Below are positions 17,954 through 25,821 of a DNA stretch of 64,000 bases, one piece after another. The first letter of the stretch is position 1, and each line of letters opens with the position of its first letter. A program made the translations under genes and the position numbers. Below the pieces are notes generated by a model. The model worked only from the letters and a program-made list of their open reading frames with translations, ran no database searches and had not been told where the DNA came from. Source of the DNA: JBDTSW01 sp963807385 (GTDB taxonomy: Bacteria; Actinomycetota; Thermoleophilia; Solirubrobacterales; 70-9); NCBI GenBank assembly GCA_963807385.1, contig CAWEBQ010000003.1, positions 682,001 to 746,000 on the forward strand. The letters run 5' to 3'.

Positions 17954-18026
17954 TGGGCGGTGCCGGGCTCGAACCGGCGACCTACACGGTGTAAACGTGC
18001 CGCTCTCCCAACTGAGCTAACCGCCC
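17954..18026 (-). tRNA. tRNA-Val (TAC)
   Basis: A 73-nt cloverleaf on the minus strand. The acceptor stem is GGGCGGT/ACCGCCC, the anticodon stem GCACG/CGTGT (one G-U) carries the loop TTTACAC with anticodon TAC, and the T-arm is GCCGG-TTCGAGC-CCGGC. CCA is not encoded. The first 10 nt overlap the end of the antiporter gene, whose TAG stop lies within the tRNA. Confidence 0.95.
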
Positions 18027-19240
18027 GGTCGGATTATGCCGCCGTCGGTCACCCCCGTTCGTTCGGCCACGCCCAGGCGAAGCGCCAACGGCCTCGCCGT
18101 GAGCCCGTAGATGACGACCGTCGTTGCGATCACGAGGAAGGTGACAGGCACGAGGAGCTCGGCATCGGGCACGCCCGCGGCGATCAGATCCCCCTCGAAG
18201 CTGGAAACGGTCGCCGCCGCCACGATCCCGCGCGGCATCATCCAGGCGATGAGGGTCCTCTCGTTGCGGGCCAGGGCGGAGCGGGCGGTGCTCACGGCGA
18301 CGCTCAGCGGCCGCACGACGAGCACGAGAAGCGCGACGAAGGCGAGGCCCTCCATGCCGAGGTCGATCACCGCCTGGGGATCGACCCGCGCCGAGAGGAT
18401 CACGAACAGCGTCCCGAGGAGCAGGCTCACCAGGATCTCGCCGAAGGCGGGTGCCCGCTCGACGATCTCGCGCTGGCGGTGGGCCAGCATGACGCCCATC
18501 ACGATCGCGGTCACGAGCCCGGCGTCATCGCTAAGCTCGCTCGCCACCGCGACGGCGAGCAGCACCACGGCGAGGGTGGCGCTCGCCTCGAGGGGGGCGT
18601 CGAAACGGCGGTCCCGGAGGAGAACCGTCAGCAGAAGCCCCCCGACCAGGCCGGCCATCAAGCCGATGCCGATCGTCGTTGCGAACTCCTCGAGGTCGAA
18701 GTGGCCGTCCCCGCTCACCACGGCGTGGTAGACGAGCACGGCGAGGATCGCCCCGATCGGGTCGACCAGGATCCCCTCCCATCGCAGGACCGCGTCCGGC
18801 CGTGGCTTGGCGCGAACGAAGTCCAGGAGGGGCAGGACCACCGTCGGGCCCGACAGGGTGAGGACGGCGCCGAGGATGATCGCGATCCGGTGGTCGATGC
18901 CGAGGATCAGGGCGGCGCCCGCTCCGGCCAACCCCCAGGTGATGGCGACGCCCAGGGTGGTGAGCCTGAGGACGACGTTCCCGGCGCCGTGCTCGAGCTG
19001 CTTTCGGTGAAGCGACAGGGAGCCGTCGAAGAGGATCGCGCCAACGGCCAAGGCCACGATCGGATCGAGGAGATCACCCAGGAGCTGGTCCGGGTCGATC
19101 AGGCCCGCAGCATAAGGACCGATCGCGACCCCGACGATCAGCAGCGGCACGATCGCCGGAATGCGGAACTGGGCGGCGAGGAGCTGAGCCGCCACCGCTC
19201 CCACGAGGATCACGGTGATCTCGAGCGTGAGGTTATCCAA
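18017..19240 (-). CDS. Cation/proton antiporter (CPA family, NhaP/Kef-like)
   Basis: A 407-residue polytopic protein with 12-13 hydrophobic helices. The pattern fits monovalent cation:proton antiporters: AAQFRIPAIVPLLIVGVAIGP at the start, ILFDGSLSL, ILGAVLTLSGPTVVLPLL, then WEGILVDPIGAILAVLVYHAV with the ion-binding Asp, and AWMMPRGIVAAATVSSF near the end. It exchanges Na+ or K+ for protons across the plasma membrane. There is no C-terminal TrkA domain. The stop codon is inside tRNA-Val, so the gene and tRNA overlap by 10 bp. Confidence 0.92.
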   Translation of the reverse strand: MDNLTLEITVILVGAVAAQLLAAQFRIPAIVPLLIVGVAIGPYAAGLIDPDQLLGDLLDPIVALAVGAILFDGSLSLHRKQLEHGAGNVVLRLTTLGVAITWGLAGAGAALILGIDHRIAIILGAVLTLSGPTVVLPLLDFVRAKPRPDAVLRWEGILVDPIGAILAVLVYHAVVSGDGHFDLEEFATTIGIGLMAGLVGGLLLTVLLRDRRFDAPLEASATLAVVLLAVAVASELSDDAGLVTAIVMGVMLAHRQREIVERAPAFGEILVSLLLGTLFVILSARVDPQAVIDLGMEGLAFVALLVLVVRPLSVAVSTARSALARNERTLIAWMMPRGIVAAATVSSFEGDLIAAGVPDAELLVPVTFLVIATTVVIYGLTARPLALRLGVAERTGVTDGGIIRPGG

Positions 19241-19243
19241 CGG

Positions 19244-20197
19244 TTACCCCAGCCTGCGGTAGGCCGAGACGGAGTACGCCTTCGGCCGGGCGTGAAGGAT
19301 GGGGTCGTCCGACGCCTCGATGCCGTCCGGTAACCGGGTGGGGTCGAACACCTCGATGTGGCCGTCCCCCTCAGGGTCGTCGACAACGGCTGTGAGCTCG
19401 AGGGTGCCGGCGGTGATCGTTTTGCGATCGTCCGGCCAGAGCTCGGTCGGATCGGTGAGCGAGTCGTCGGCGGTGGCGATCCGGAGCACCAGCTCCATTG
19501 CGGCGGGTCCGGCCTCGAGGCGGGAGGTGAGCTCCTCACCCAGGTAGTTACGCCCGCGCTCGCGGGCTTCGTCGTCGGAGATGCGCTCCTCCCCCGCCCC
19601 GGGGCGCCAGTGCCATCGGACCCAGGTCGCCTGGCCGCTGGCGTCCGTGAGCCGGAAGGCGTGGGGGCTGTGGTAAGGGACGCTCACAAGGCTCGCAGCC
19701 GGCTCGGTCCCGAGGGTCGCCTGAATTGCCGTCTGCGCCTCCGGATGGCGGCCGAGGAACTCGCCCAGCTTCTCCATGTCGGGCTGCCCCGTGTCGGGAT
19801 CGGGCTTCCGCAGGCGCAACAGCTCCAGGAAATCCTCGACGGTGCGGGAGACGAAGACCGGAGGGGCGGTGGCGAGAATGTCCCACTCGCCGCCCTCGAT
19901 CGCGGAGCGGAGCTTGACGGCCATTCCGCCTCCGTCGCGCCGGGCGTCGTGAGCGTCCGGTTTGCCGCTGGCCTTCGAGAAGCGGATCAGGGCTTCGACC
20001 GCATCGCCCTGAAGCTGGCTCGCCGTCGACAGCGCCGCCGCCTCGGGGGTGGCCGAGAAGGTGCCCCGGGCCCAGACCCCCTTCGCGTGAACCGTCCTGC
20101 GGCCCTCGTGCGGGCCGCCCGAGAGATCGCTCATGGCCTCGATCACCTCGTGATGGATCTCCTCGCCCTGTGGCACGCCCTCTGACCCCTCCGGCAC
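19244..20197 (-). CDS. Catalase-related peroxidase (SrpA-like)
   Basis: A 317-residue protein, GTG start at 20197, chosen because the reading frame farther upstream is only the antisense of the SDR gene; GTG 20176 and ATG 20134 are alternatives. It has RRTVHAKGVWARGTFSATPEA with the distal His (about residue 37), LIRFSKASGKPDAHDARRDGGGMAVKL, FVSRTVEDFLELL, and a C-terminal PTRLPDGIEASDDPIL segment ending in a Tyr-rich tail expected to hold the haem-ligating Tyr. These are the small haem peroxidases of the catalase clan. It ends 3 bp before the antiporter start. Confidence 0.85.
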   Translation of the reverse strand: MPEGSEGVPQGEEIHHEVIEAMSDLSGGPHEGRRTVHAKGVWARGTFSATPEAAALSTASQLQGDAVEALIRFSKASGKPDAHDARRDGGGMAVKLRSAIEGGEWDILATAPPVFVSRTVEDFLELLRLRKPDPDTGQPDMEKLGEFLGRHPEAQTAIQATLGTEPAASLVSVPYHSPHAFRLTDASGQATWVRWHWRPGAGEERISDDEARERGRNYLGEELTSRLEAGPAAMELVLRIATADDSLTDPTELWPDDRKTITAGTLELTAVVDDPEGDGHIEVFDPTRLPDGIEASDDPILHARPKAYSVSAYRRLG

Positions 20198-20222
20198 ACA
20201 CCGCAACCTATAGCTTGCGCGC

Positions 20223-20975
20223 GTGGACTTGGGTATCGACGGACGGGTCGCGCTGGTTCTCGGCGCGAGCAAGGGGATCGGACGCGGGATCTCCGCGGCG
20301 CTTGCGCGGGAGGGCGCGCGGGTGGCTATGGCGAGCCGCTCGCAGGAGCGGATCGATGCCGCGGCGGCGGAGATCAACGGCGATACGGCCGGGTTCGAGG
20401 CGGACTCGCTCGACCTGGACCGCATGACGGCCCTGCCGGCCGAGGTCGCCGAGCGGCTCGGCCCGGTCGAGATCCTCGTGCTGAACACCGGCGGGCCGCC
20501 GCCCGGAGGGGCGCTCGACAACCCGCAGGAGGAGTGGGAGCGGGCCTATCGCGAGCTGGTGCTGAGTCCGCGCGCCGTGGTGCAGGCAGCGCTGCCCTCG
20601 ATGCGCGAGCGCGGCTTCGGCCGGATCACGAACGTGGCGTCGAGCTCGATCCGGGAGCCGATCCCCCACCTCACTCTCTCCAACACGCACCGCATGGCCG
20701 CGGTCGGGTTCCTGAAAACGCTGGCGAGCGAGGTCGCGGCCGACGGAATCACCGTGAACACCGTCGCGACGGGCCGGTTCGCGACCGATCGCCTCGCCTC
20801 CAACTGGGGCTCCTGGGAGGAGATGGAGCGTGGCGCCGCGGAGGGCGTGCCCGCCGGCAGGCTGGGCCAGCCGGACGAGTTCGGCGACCTCGTCGCGTTC
20901 CTCAGCTCGGACCGGGCAGCGTTCCTCACCGGCGCCGTAATCCCGCTCGACGGTGGGATGCTCCGCGGCGTCTAG
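20223..20975 (+). CDS. SDR-family protein with altered catalytic tetrad
   Basis: A 250-residue Rossmann protein with an intact cofactor loop (GASKGIGRGI), LNTGGPPPGG replacing NNAG, and the C-terminal LTGAVIPLDGGMLRG typical of FabG-like SDRs. Counting 13 residues from the catalytic-region Ser of NVASSS reaches Ser in LSNTHRM, not Tyr, and four residues later Arg replaces Lys. The Y-x3-K is therefore S-N-T-H-R. This S/N..R variant occurs as a subfamily of SDRs, so the gene is unlikely to be decayed, but the chemistry must differ from normal SDRs. GTG start at 20223, divergent from the peroxidase. Confidence 0.85.
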   Translation: MDLGIDGRVALVLGASKGIGRGISAALAREGARVAMASRSQERIDAAAAEINGDTAGFEADSLDLDRMTALPAEVAERLGPVEILVLNTGGPPPGGALDNPQEEWERAYRELVLSPRAVVQAALPSMRERGFGRITNVASSSIREPIPHLTLSNTHRMAAVGFLKTLASEVAADGITVNTVATGRFATDRLASNWGSWEEMERGAAEGVPAGRLGQPDEFGDLVAFLSSDRAAFLTGAVIPLDGGMLRGV

Positions 20976-21012
20976 CTGTCCATCGCTTGACAGCTTCTGT
21001 CTAATTCCCATC

Positions 21013-21735
21013 ATGGAATGGATTGCGATCCCCCTCGGCGTTGTCGTCATGGCGGGCACCCTGGCCGGCGGCTACCTGGGGCTGCGCTTCGCCGACACCC
21101 TGCCGACGGTGCTGGCCCTGAGCGGCGGGATCGTGGTCGCGGTCGCGATCTTCGACGTGATGCCGGAGGCGGTCGAACTGATGGGCGACCCACAGAACAC
21201 CGCTCTCTTGATCGGCGCGGGCTTCCTCGCCTTCTTCCTGCTCGAGCGGGTACTGGTGCTCCACCACCGCGACGACCCCGAGCAGGCACGCTCGCACCAC
21301 CAGGTGGGAGTCGCCGGCGCCCTGGGACTGTCGGTGCACAGCTTCATCGACGGCCTCGGCATCGGCCTGGCCTTCGGCGTGAACACCGAGACGGGGCTGC
21401 TGGTCTTCCTCGCCGTCGTGGCCCACGACTTCGCCGACGGGCTCAACACGGTCTCGTTCGTCCTCAGCCAGTCGGGCGATCGCAAGCAGGCGGTGCGCTG
21501 GCTGCGCGTGAACGCCGTGGCCCCGGTTCTGGGGGCGATCGTGGGGAGCGCGCTGACGATCTCCGACATGGCGCTGGGCAACATCCTCGCCCTCTACGCC
21601 GGTTTCTTCCTCTACCTCGGCGGCACCGACCTACTGCCCGAGGCACACCACGAGCACGGGTCGTGGGCGAGGGTGGGCCTGACGGTGCTGGGCTTCCTGT
21701 TCGTGTTCGCGATCTCGCGGATCGCTCACATCTGA
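21013..21735 (+). CDS. ZIP-family metal transporter
   Basis: A 240-residue membrane protein from ATG 21013 with about 8 helices. The ZIP metal-binding helices are clear: ALGLSVHSFIDGLGIGLAF (H-S-x-x-D-G) and VVAHDFADGLNTVSFVL (H-D-x-x-D-G), with a His-rich loop EQARSHHQVG before them and PEAHHEHGSW in the last loop. ZIP proteins carry Zn2+ or other divalent metals into the cytosol. No metal-regulator operator was identified in the short upstream gap. The 3' end overlaps the convergent lgt gene by 10 bp. Confidence 0.9.
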   Translation: MEWIAIPLGVVVMAGTLAGGYLGLRFADTLPTVLALSGGIVVAVAIFDVMPEAVELMGDPQNTALLIGAGFLAFFLLERVLVLHHRDDPEQARSHHQVGVAGALGLSVHSFIDGLGIGLAFGVNTETGLLVFLAVVAHDFADGLNTVSFVLSQSGDRKQAVRWLRVNAVAPVLGAIVGSALTISDMALGNILALYAGFFLYLGGTDLLPEAHHEHGSWARVGLTVLGFLFVFAISRIAHI

Positions 21736-22508
21736 GGGGTCGGCTGGCCCTGACGGGCGTCGCGGTAGAGCTCGCCGCGGCGGGCGATGCGCGCGATCCA
21801 GATCGCGCCGGCGAGCATCATCCCGACGCTGAGGACCTGGGCCTGGGTGAGGCCGGCGAGGACGTCCTCGTTGCGGCGGATGAACTCCACCAGGAAGCGC
21901 TCGGCGCCCGCGAGCACGAGGTAGAGCGCGAAGAGGATCCCGGCCCGGTAGCGGTCCCGGAGGCGCCAGAGCACGTAGGCGACGAGCCCCATAGCGAGGG
22001 TCTCGTAGATCGGCGTCGGATGGACCGGGACGTCGGTCGCAACCGTGCCGTCGGGGTAAGCCATCGCCCATGGGCCGTCCCAGGGCTGGCCGTAGTCGCC
22101 GTCGCCGGAGAGCTGGCAGCCGACCCGCCCGATCGCGTACCCGAGCGCCAGTGGCACCGCGGCGAGATCGAGCAGCGCCAGGTTGAGCAGGCCGCGGTAG
22201 CGCGCCCAGAGCACGACGCCCAGCGCGCCGCCGATCAGGCCGCCATACCAGACCAGGCCGGAGCCGGAGAAGAGGTTGCCGATCAGGTCGTCCTTGACCT
22301 CGTCGTAGTTCTCGATGATGAAGTCGAGCCGCGAGCCGACGATCCCCCCGACCAGCGCCGCGAACACCATCTCGTAGGCCCAGTCGCCGGGCTTCCCCCA
22401 CTCGACGAGGCGCTTCCACACGACCGCCCCGGCCGCGACGAAGGCAGCGGCGAAGCACAGGCCGAAGGTCTGCAGGGTAAGGGGGCCGATGTCTAGTTCG
22501 GGTTGCAT
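21726..22508 (-). CDS. lgt: Prolipoprotein diacylglyceryl transferase
   Basis: A 260-residue polytopic membrane enzyme with about 7 helices. The Lgt signature appears as LALGYAIGRVGCQLSGDGDYG, a variant of the GRxGNFxNxE region in which the usual asparagines are replaced. FSGSGLVWYGGLIGG precedes it, and HPTPIYETL and RFLVEFIRRNEDV follow at the expected places. It attaches diacylglycerol from phosphatidylglycerol to the lipobox cysteine of exported lipoproteins, of which this window encodes several. It lies 48 nt downstream of tRNA-Glu on the same strand. Confidence 0.92.
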   Translation of the reverse strand: MQPELDIGPLTLQTFGLCFAAAFVAAGAVVWKRLVEWGKPGDWAYEMVFAALVGGIVGSRLDFIIENYDEVKDDLIGNLFSGSGLVWYGGLIGGALGVVLWARYRGLLNLALLDLAAVPLALGYAIGRVGCQLSGDGDYGQPWDGPWAMAYPDGTVATDVPVHPTPIYETLAMGLVAYVLWRLRDRYRAGILFALYLVLAGAERFLVEFIRRNEDVLAGLTQAQVLSVGMMLAGAIWIARIARRGELYRDARQGQPTPQM

Positions 22509-22556
22509 GGTCGGGCGCGCAGCGGCGAGTTTCGAACCCTGCCCACACGCTATGGA

Positions 22557-22628
22557 TAGCCCCGGCGAGAGTCGAACTCGCTCTAATAGGTTGAAAACCT
22601 ACCGTGCTCACCGTTACACCACGGGGCC
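22557..22628 (-). tRNA. tRNA-Glu (TTC)
   Basis: A 72-nt cloverleaf on the minus strand. The acceptor stem is GGCCCCG/CGGGGCT with a terminal G-U pair, the anticodon arm has loop TTTTCAA with anticodon TTC, and the T-loop is AGTTCGACTC. CCA is not encoded. The divergent SOS-box HTH gene begins about 80 bp away. Confidence 0.95.
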
Positions 22629-22682
22629 GGTTCGAAGGCAGTCTAGGTGCCAGGATTTCTGTCCGATCGCTCGGGCATTGTA

Positions 22683-22696
22683 CGAACGTATGTTCG
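22683..22696. promoter_or_regulatory. LexA (SOS) box
   Basis: CGAACGTATGTTCG matches the Gram-positive/actinobacterial LexA consensus CGAACRNRYGTTCG at every position. The right half overlaps a -10-like TATGTT (22689-22694), and the box lies 13 nt before the GTG start at 22710, so LexA binding would block this promoter. No other perfect match was noticed in the window by eye. Confidence 0.8.
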
Positions 22697-22709
22697 GGAC
22701 CATGAAGGC

Positions 22710-23412
22710 GTGAGACCCAAGCCCGCGGAGAAGGCGGAGGCGCGGCGGTTGCGCCAAGAATTGGGGCTGCCGATGAAGCAGATCGCGACGAAGCTCGACG
22801 TCTCGGTCGGCAGCGTCCATCTCTGGACAAGGGACATCGAGCTCACCCCTGAACATCGCCGTCGAAACCGCGAACGGGCAGGAGCCCGGAGGAGCGAGAA
22901 GTGGGCAGAGCGATTCCGCGACCGCAGGCTCGCCTGCCAGGAGGACAGCCGCGACGCTGCTCGGCCCAACGACCCCGAGCACCGCGCGGGTTGCATGCTC
23001 TACTGGGCGGAGGGATCGAAGTCCCGCAACAGGATCACGTTCTGCAACTCGGATCTGGAAATGGTCAGGTGCTTCAAGGACTTCCTGTGTACGTACTTCG
23101 ACGTGACGCCGGAGGAGTTCCGCCTCTCCCTCCACGTCTATCTCGGCAACGGGCTTACGCTGGATGAGATCCAGAACTATTGGGCTCAGGAGCTCGGCCT
23201 CCCCCGTACGTCCCTCCGCAAGGCGCAGGTCAATCCGCTCCCGACGTCGAGCAGCGGAAAGAAGCGCAACAAGCTGCCTCTCGGCGTCTGCCCTGTCCCT
23301 CGGACGCACCGAGATTCTGCAGCACATCTACGGAGCGATCCAGGAGTACGGCGGGTTCGATGAGCCGGCCTGGCTCGATGGGCCGCCACGGCGACCTCGG
23401 CGCCGCGGCTAG
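22710..23412 (+). pseudogene. HTH protein with LAGLIDADG-like C-terminal region, frameshifted
   Basis: Starting at GTG 22710, the frame encodes an HTH (AEARRLRQELGLPMKQIATKLDVS, then VGSVHLWTRDIELTPEHRRRN), a basic linker and then AGCMLYWAEGSKSRNRITFCNSDLEMVRCFKDFL, which looks like a single LAGLIDADG-type half (inference from its A-G-x-L-Y-W-A-E-G pattern). The frame is lost near 23290-23303. Dropping one C from the CCC run at 23291-23293 joins it to LSLGRTEILQHIYGAIQEYGGF and a stop at 23412, restoring a protein of about 233 residues. Either a one-base insertion or an assembly error explains this. An upstream GTG at 22647 is in frame but would lie before the LexA box. The ATG at 22702 gives only M-K-A-stop. 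Confidence 0.75.
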
Positions 23413-24290
23413 CCCACCAGCAGCTCGAGCAGCGCCTTCTGGGCGTGCAGGCGGTTCTCGGCCTGGTCCCACACCGCTGAGCGCTCGCCGTAGAGCACTC
23501 CCTCGGTGATCTCCTCGCCGGGGTGGGCGGGCAGGCAGTGGAGCACCACCGCGTGAGGCGCCGCGGCGGCGAGCAGTTCCTCGTTCACCTGAAACGGCGT
23601 CAGGTCGGAGCGGCGTTGTTCGGCCTCGGCGTCGTCCCCCATCGAGACCCAGACATCCGTGTAGACGGCGTCGGCGCCGTCGGCGGCCTCGCGCGGGTCA
23701 TCGGTCTGCATCGGGGCGAGGCCCGGCTCGAGCTCGTAGCCGGGCGGCGTCGCCACCCGGACCTCCACCCCCGCGGCCCCGCCGACCGTTGCGAGCGACC
23801 GCGCGACGTTGTTGCCGTCGCCGACGTAGGCGAGCTTCAGGCCGTCCACCCGCCCAAACCGCTGCTGGAGCGTCAGCAGGTCGGCCAGCGCCTGGCAGGG
23901 ATGGTGGCGGTCCGTGAGCCCGTTGATCACGGGCACGTCGGAGGCGGCGGCGAGCCCGGCCACGGTCTCGTCGGAGCCGGTGCGGATCACGAGAGCATGG
24001 ATGAAGCGCGAGAGCACGCGAGCCGTATCGGCCACGGACTCCCCCCTTCCCAGCTGCAGCTCGTCGGGTCGAAGCTGCAGCGGATGGCCGCCCAGCTCGG
24101 AGACGCCTACCTCGAAGGACACCCGGGTCCGGGTCGAGGGGCGCGCGAAGAACAGGGCCACGGTCCTGCCCGCCAGCGATCCGGACCCCTCACCGCGCGC
24201 CCTGCCCTCCTTGAGCGCTTGCGCGCGTGCCAGGAGCTCGGCGATCTCGGTCGCCTCAAGCTCTGAGCCGGTGAGCAGGTGCCGGGCCAT
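23409..24290 (-). CDS. argF: Ornithine carbamoyltransferase
   Basis: A 293-residue enzyme from ATG 24290. Carbamoyl-phosphate-binding FARPSTRTRVSFE, TGSDETVAGLAAASDVPVINGLTDRHHPCQALADL (HPCQ motif), AYVGDGNNVARSL, TDVWVSMGDD and the ornithine-site HCLPAHPGEEI are all intact. It converts ornithine and carbamoyl phosphate to citrulline in arginine synthesis, as a cytosolic trimer. No other arg gene is next to it. The last 4 bp overlap the end of the convergent frameshifted HTH gene. Confidence 0.96.
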   Translation of the reverse strand: MARHLLTGSELEATEIAELLARAQALKEGRARGEGSGSLAGRTVALFFARPSTRTRVSFEVGVSELGGHPLQLRPDELQLGRGESVADTARVLSRFIHALVIRTGSDETVAGLAAASDVPVINGLTDRHHPCQALADLLTLQQRFGRVDGLKLAYVGDGNNVARSLATVGGAAGVEVRVATPPGYELEPGLAPMQTDDPREAADGADAVYTDVWVSMGDDAEAEQRRSDLTPFQVNEELLAAAAPHAVVLHCLPAHPGEEITEGVLYGERSAVWDQAENRLHAQKALLELLVG

Positions 24291-24345
24291 TGGAAGCGGG
24301 GCATCGTAGGGCCCGGCCAGCTCCGGCGTTCCGGATACTGCCCTC

Positions 24346-25146
24346 ATGCAGCTGCGCGTGCTGAGCTGGAACCTCTTTCACGGACGGGACTTCCCGCCCG
24401 ACCCCGCGCTGCGGACCTGGCGCTCACGAGTCCTGCGCATCGACGAGCGCAACGCCACGCACCTGCAGGTCAACCGGGACCTGCGCGAGGAGTTCGCCGA
24501 GGTACTGCGCGAGGCCGAGTGGGATGTCGCGGCCCTCCAGGAGTGCCCCCCGCGATGGGCGACCGACCTGGCCAGAACGACCGGGGCCGAGGCACACCTC
24601 GTCCTCACCTCACGCAACTCGCTCGGCGTGATCCGCGCGGCGCTCGCCGCTGCCAACCCCGACCTGATGGCCTCCAACGAGGGCGGATCCAACCTCACCC
24701 TGGTGCGCCCCGGGGCCGGCCCCATCGTGGCGCGGGCCCAACTCGAACTAAGTCGTCAGCCCGAGCGGCGCTCCGCGGCAGTCACCAAGCTCGATTCCGG
24801 CGTCGTCGTCGCGAACGTCCACGCCAGCACCGCCGACACGCTGGCGGCGGCGGAACTCCGGCACGCCGCCGACGAGGCGGGTACCTGGGCCGGCGCGGGG
24901 GCCATGATTCTCGCAGGCGACTTCAACGTCAGGCCCGACCAGAGCGCCGTGTTCGAGGCGCTGCGCGAGCTGGGATTCTCCGCCCCCGGGGACCCGGGGG
25001 CCATCGACCACATCCTGGCCGCCGGGCTCGAGGTGGTCGACCCCCCTCGCGCCTGGCCGCCTGAGGCGCGTGAGATCCGCGAGGACGGCCTGGCGATTCG
25101 CCTCTCCGATCACGCTCCCGTGGTGGCCGCTTTCGCCGTTCGGTGA
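24346..25146 (+). CDS. Endonuclease/exonuclease/phosphatase-family protein (cytosolic)
   Basis: A 266-residue EEP-fold protein without a signal peptide. Motifs in order are LRVLSWNLFHGRD, VAALQECPPRW (Glu metal ligand), VVVANVHAS, MILAGDFNVRPD, AIDHILAAG and IRLSDHAPVVAAF. It probably cleaves phosphodiester or phosphate ester bonds; the substrate is unknown. It differs from the secreted EEP lipoprotein at 10 kb. The start ATG has GATACT at 24334-24339 just upstream and no ribosome binding site, so it is probably leaderless. Its promoter is divergent from argF. Confidence 0.85.
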   Translation: MQLRVLSWNLFHGRDFPPDPALRTWRSRVLRIDERNATHLQVNRDLREEFAEVLREAEWDVAALQECPPRWATDLARTTGAEAHLVLTSRNSLGVIRAALAAANPDLMASNEGGSNLTLVRPGAGPIVARAQLELSRQPERRSAAVTKLDSGVVVANVHASTADTLAAAELRHAADEAGTWAGAGAMILAGDFNVRPDQSAVFEALRELGFSAPGDPGAIDHILAAGLEVVDPPRAWPPEAREIREDGLAIRLSDHAPVVAAFAVR

Positions 25147-25212
25147 GGCGCGTCGGACCCAAGGAATGAGATAGTGGCCTCTCAAAGGTCCCGCAAGCGA
25201 AGGAGAATCCCC

Positions 25213-25818
25213 GTGGCGAAGGCGAAGGCCAAGACGAGCGGCAAGAGGGCGAGCACGAAGCCCAAGGCGAAGAAGGGGAAGGCCTCGGCCTCCAGCGCGG
25301 CCTCGCGCACCGACAAGAGCGTGCAGGCCTACCGGGACGCGCTCGATCGCAGCGTGACGCTCTCCCGCGAGCGCCTCCAGGAGGTCATCGACGACGCCGT
25401 CGAGCGGGGCCGGATGACTCGCGACGACGCCAACGAGCTCGTCTCCAGCCTCGTCTCGCGCAGTCGCCAGGCGAGCGACGACCTCATGAAGGACCTTGAG
25501 AAACTGATCGAGCAGGCGCGCAAGGAGGTCGAGACCCGGGTCGCCCCGGCGCGCAAGCGCGCGACGGCCGCCGGCCGCAAGGTCGCCAAGACCGCGCGAG
25601 AGACGGCCGACCCGGCGCTGGCTCAGGCCGACCGGCTCCGCCGCCGCGGCGGGCTGGGCGGCGACCCCATCACCGCCTACGACACGCTCACTGCGGCGCA
25701 GGTGAAGGCACGCCTCGGCGACCTGTCGAAGGCGGACCTCCGGAAGGTCCGCACCCAGGAGAAGGCCGGCAAGGCACGCAAGAGCGTGCTCACCGACATC
25801 GAGAAGAAGCTGAAGTAG
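25213..25818 (+). CDS. Lysine-rich histone/phasin-like protein
   Basis: A 201-residue protein from GTG 25213, chosen for AGGAG at 25201-25205 with 7 nt spacing; GTG 25174 has no such site. An N-terminal Lys/Ala tail (AKAKAKTSGKRASTKPKAKKGK) resembles histone-H1-like tails. A long amphipathic helical region follows (VTLSRERLQEVIDDAVERGRMTRDDANELV, with phasin-like spacing), then a second basic stretch. The C-terminal YDTLTAAQVKARLGDLSKADLRKV is a small helical domain common in actinobacterial proteins of this sort. It may bind DNA or polymer granules; this is inference. Confidence 0.8.
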   Translation: MAKAKAKTSGKRASTKPKAKKGKASASSAASRTDKSVQAYRDALDRSVTLSRERLQEVIDDAVERGRMTRDDANELVSSLVSRSRQASDDLMKDLEKLIEQARKEVETRVAPARKRATAAGRKVAKTARETADPALAQADRLRRRGGLGGDPITAYDTLTAAQVKARLGDLSKADLRKVRTQEKAGKARKSVLTDIEKKLK

Positions 25819-25821
25819 CCC

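Noticed and set aside
20987..20992. A consensus TTGACA before the ZIP transporter gene
   Set aside because: No -10 lies at 16-18 bp; the expected place falls on the start codon. It may be coincidence.
22557..23412. An integrated element at tRNA-Glu
   Set aside because: The gene nearby is tRNA-adjacent, but there is no integrase, no direct repeat of the tRNA end and argF follows immediately. Only the SOS-box gene itself is unusual.
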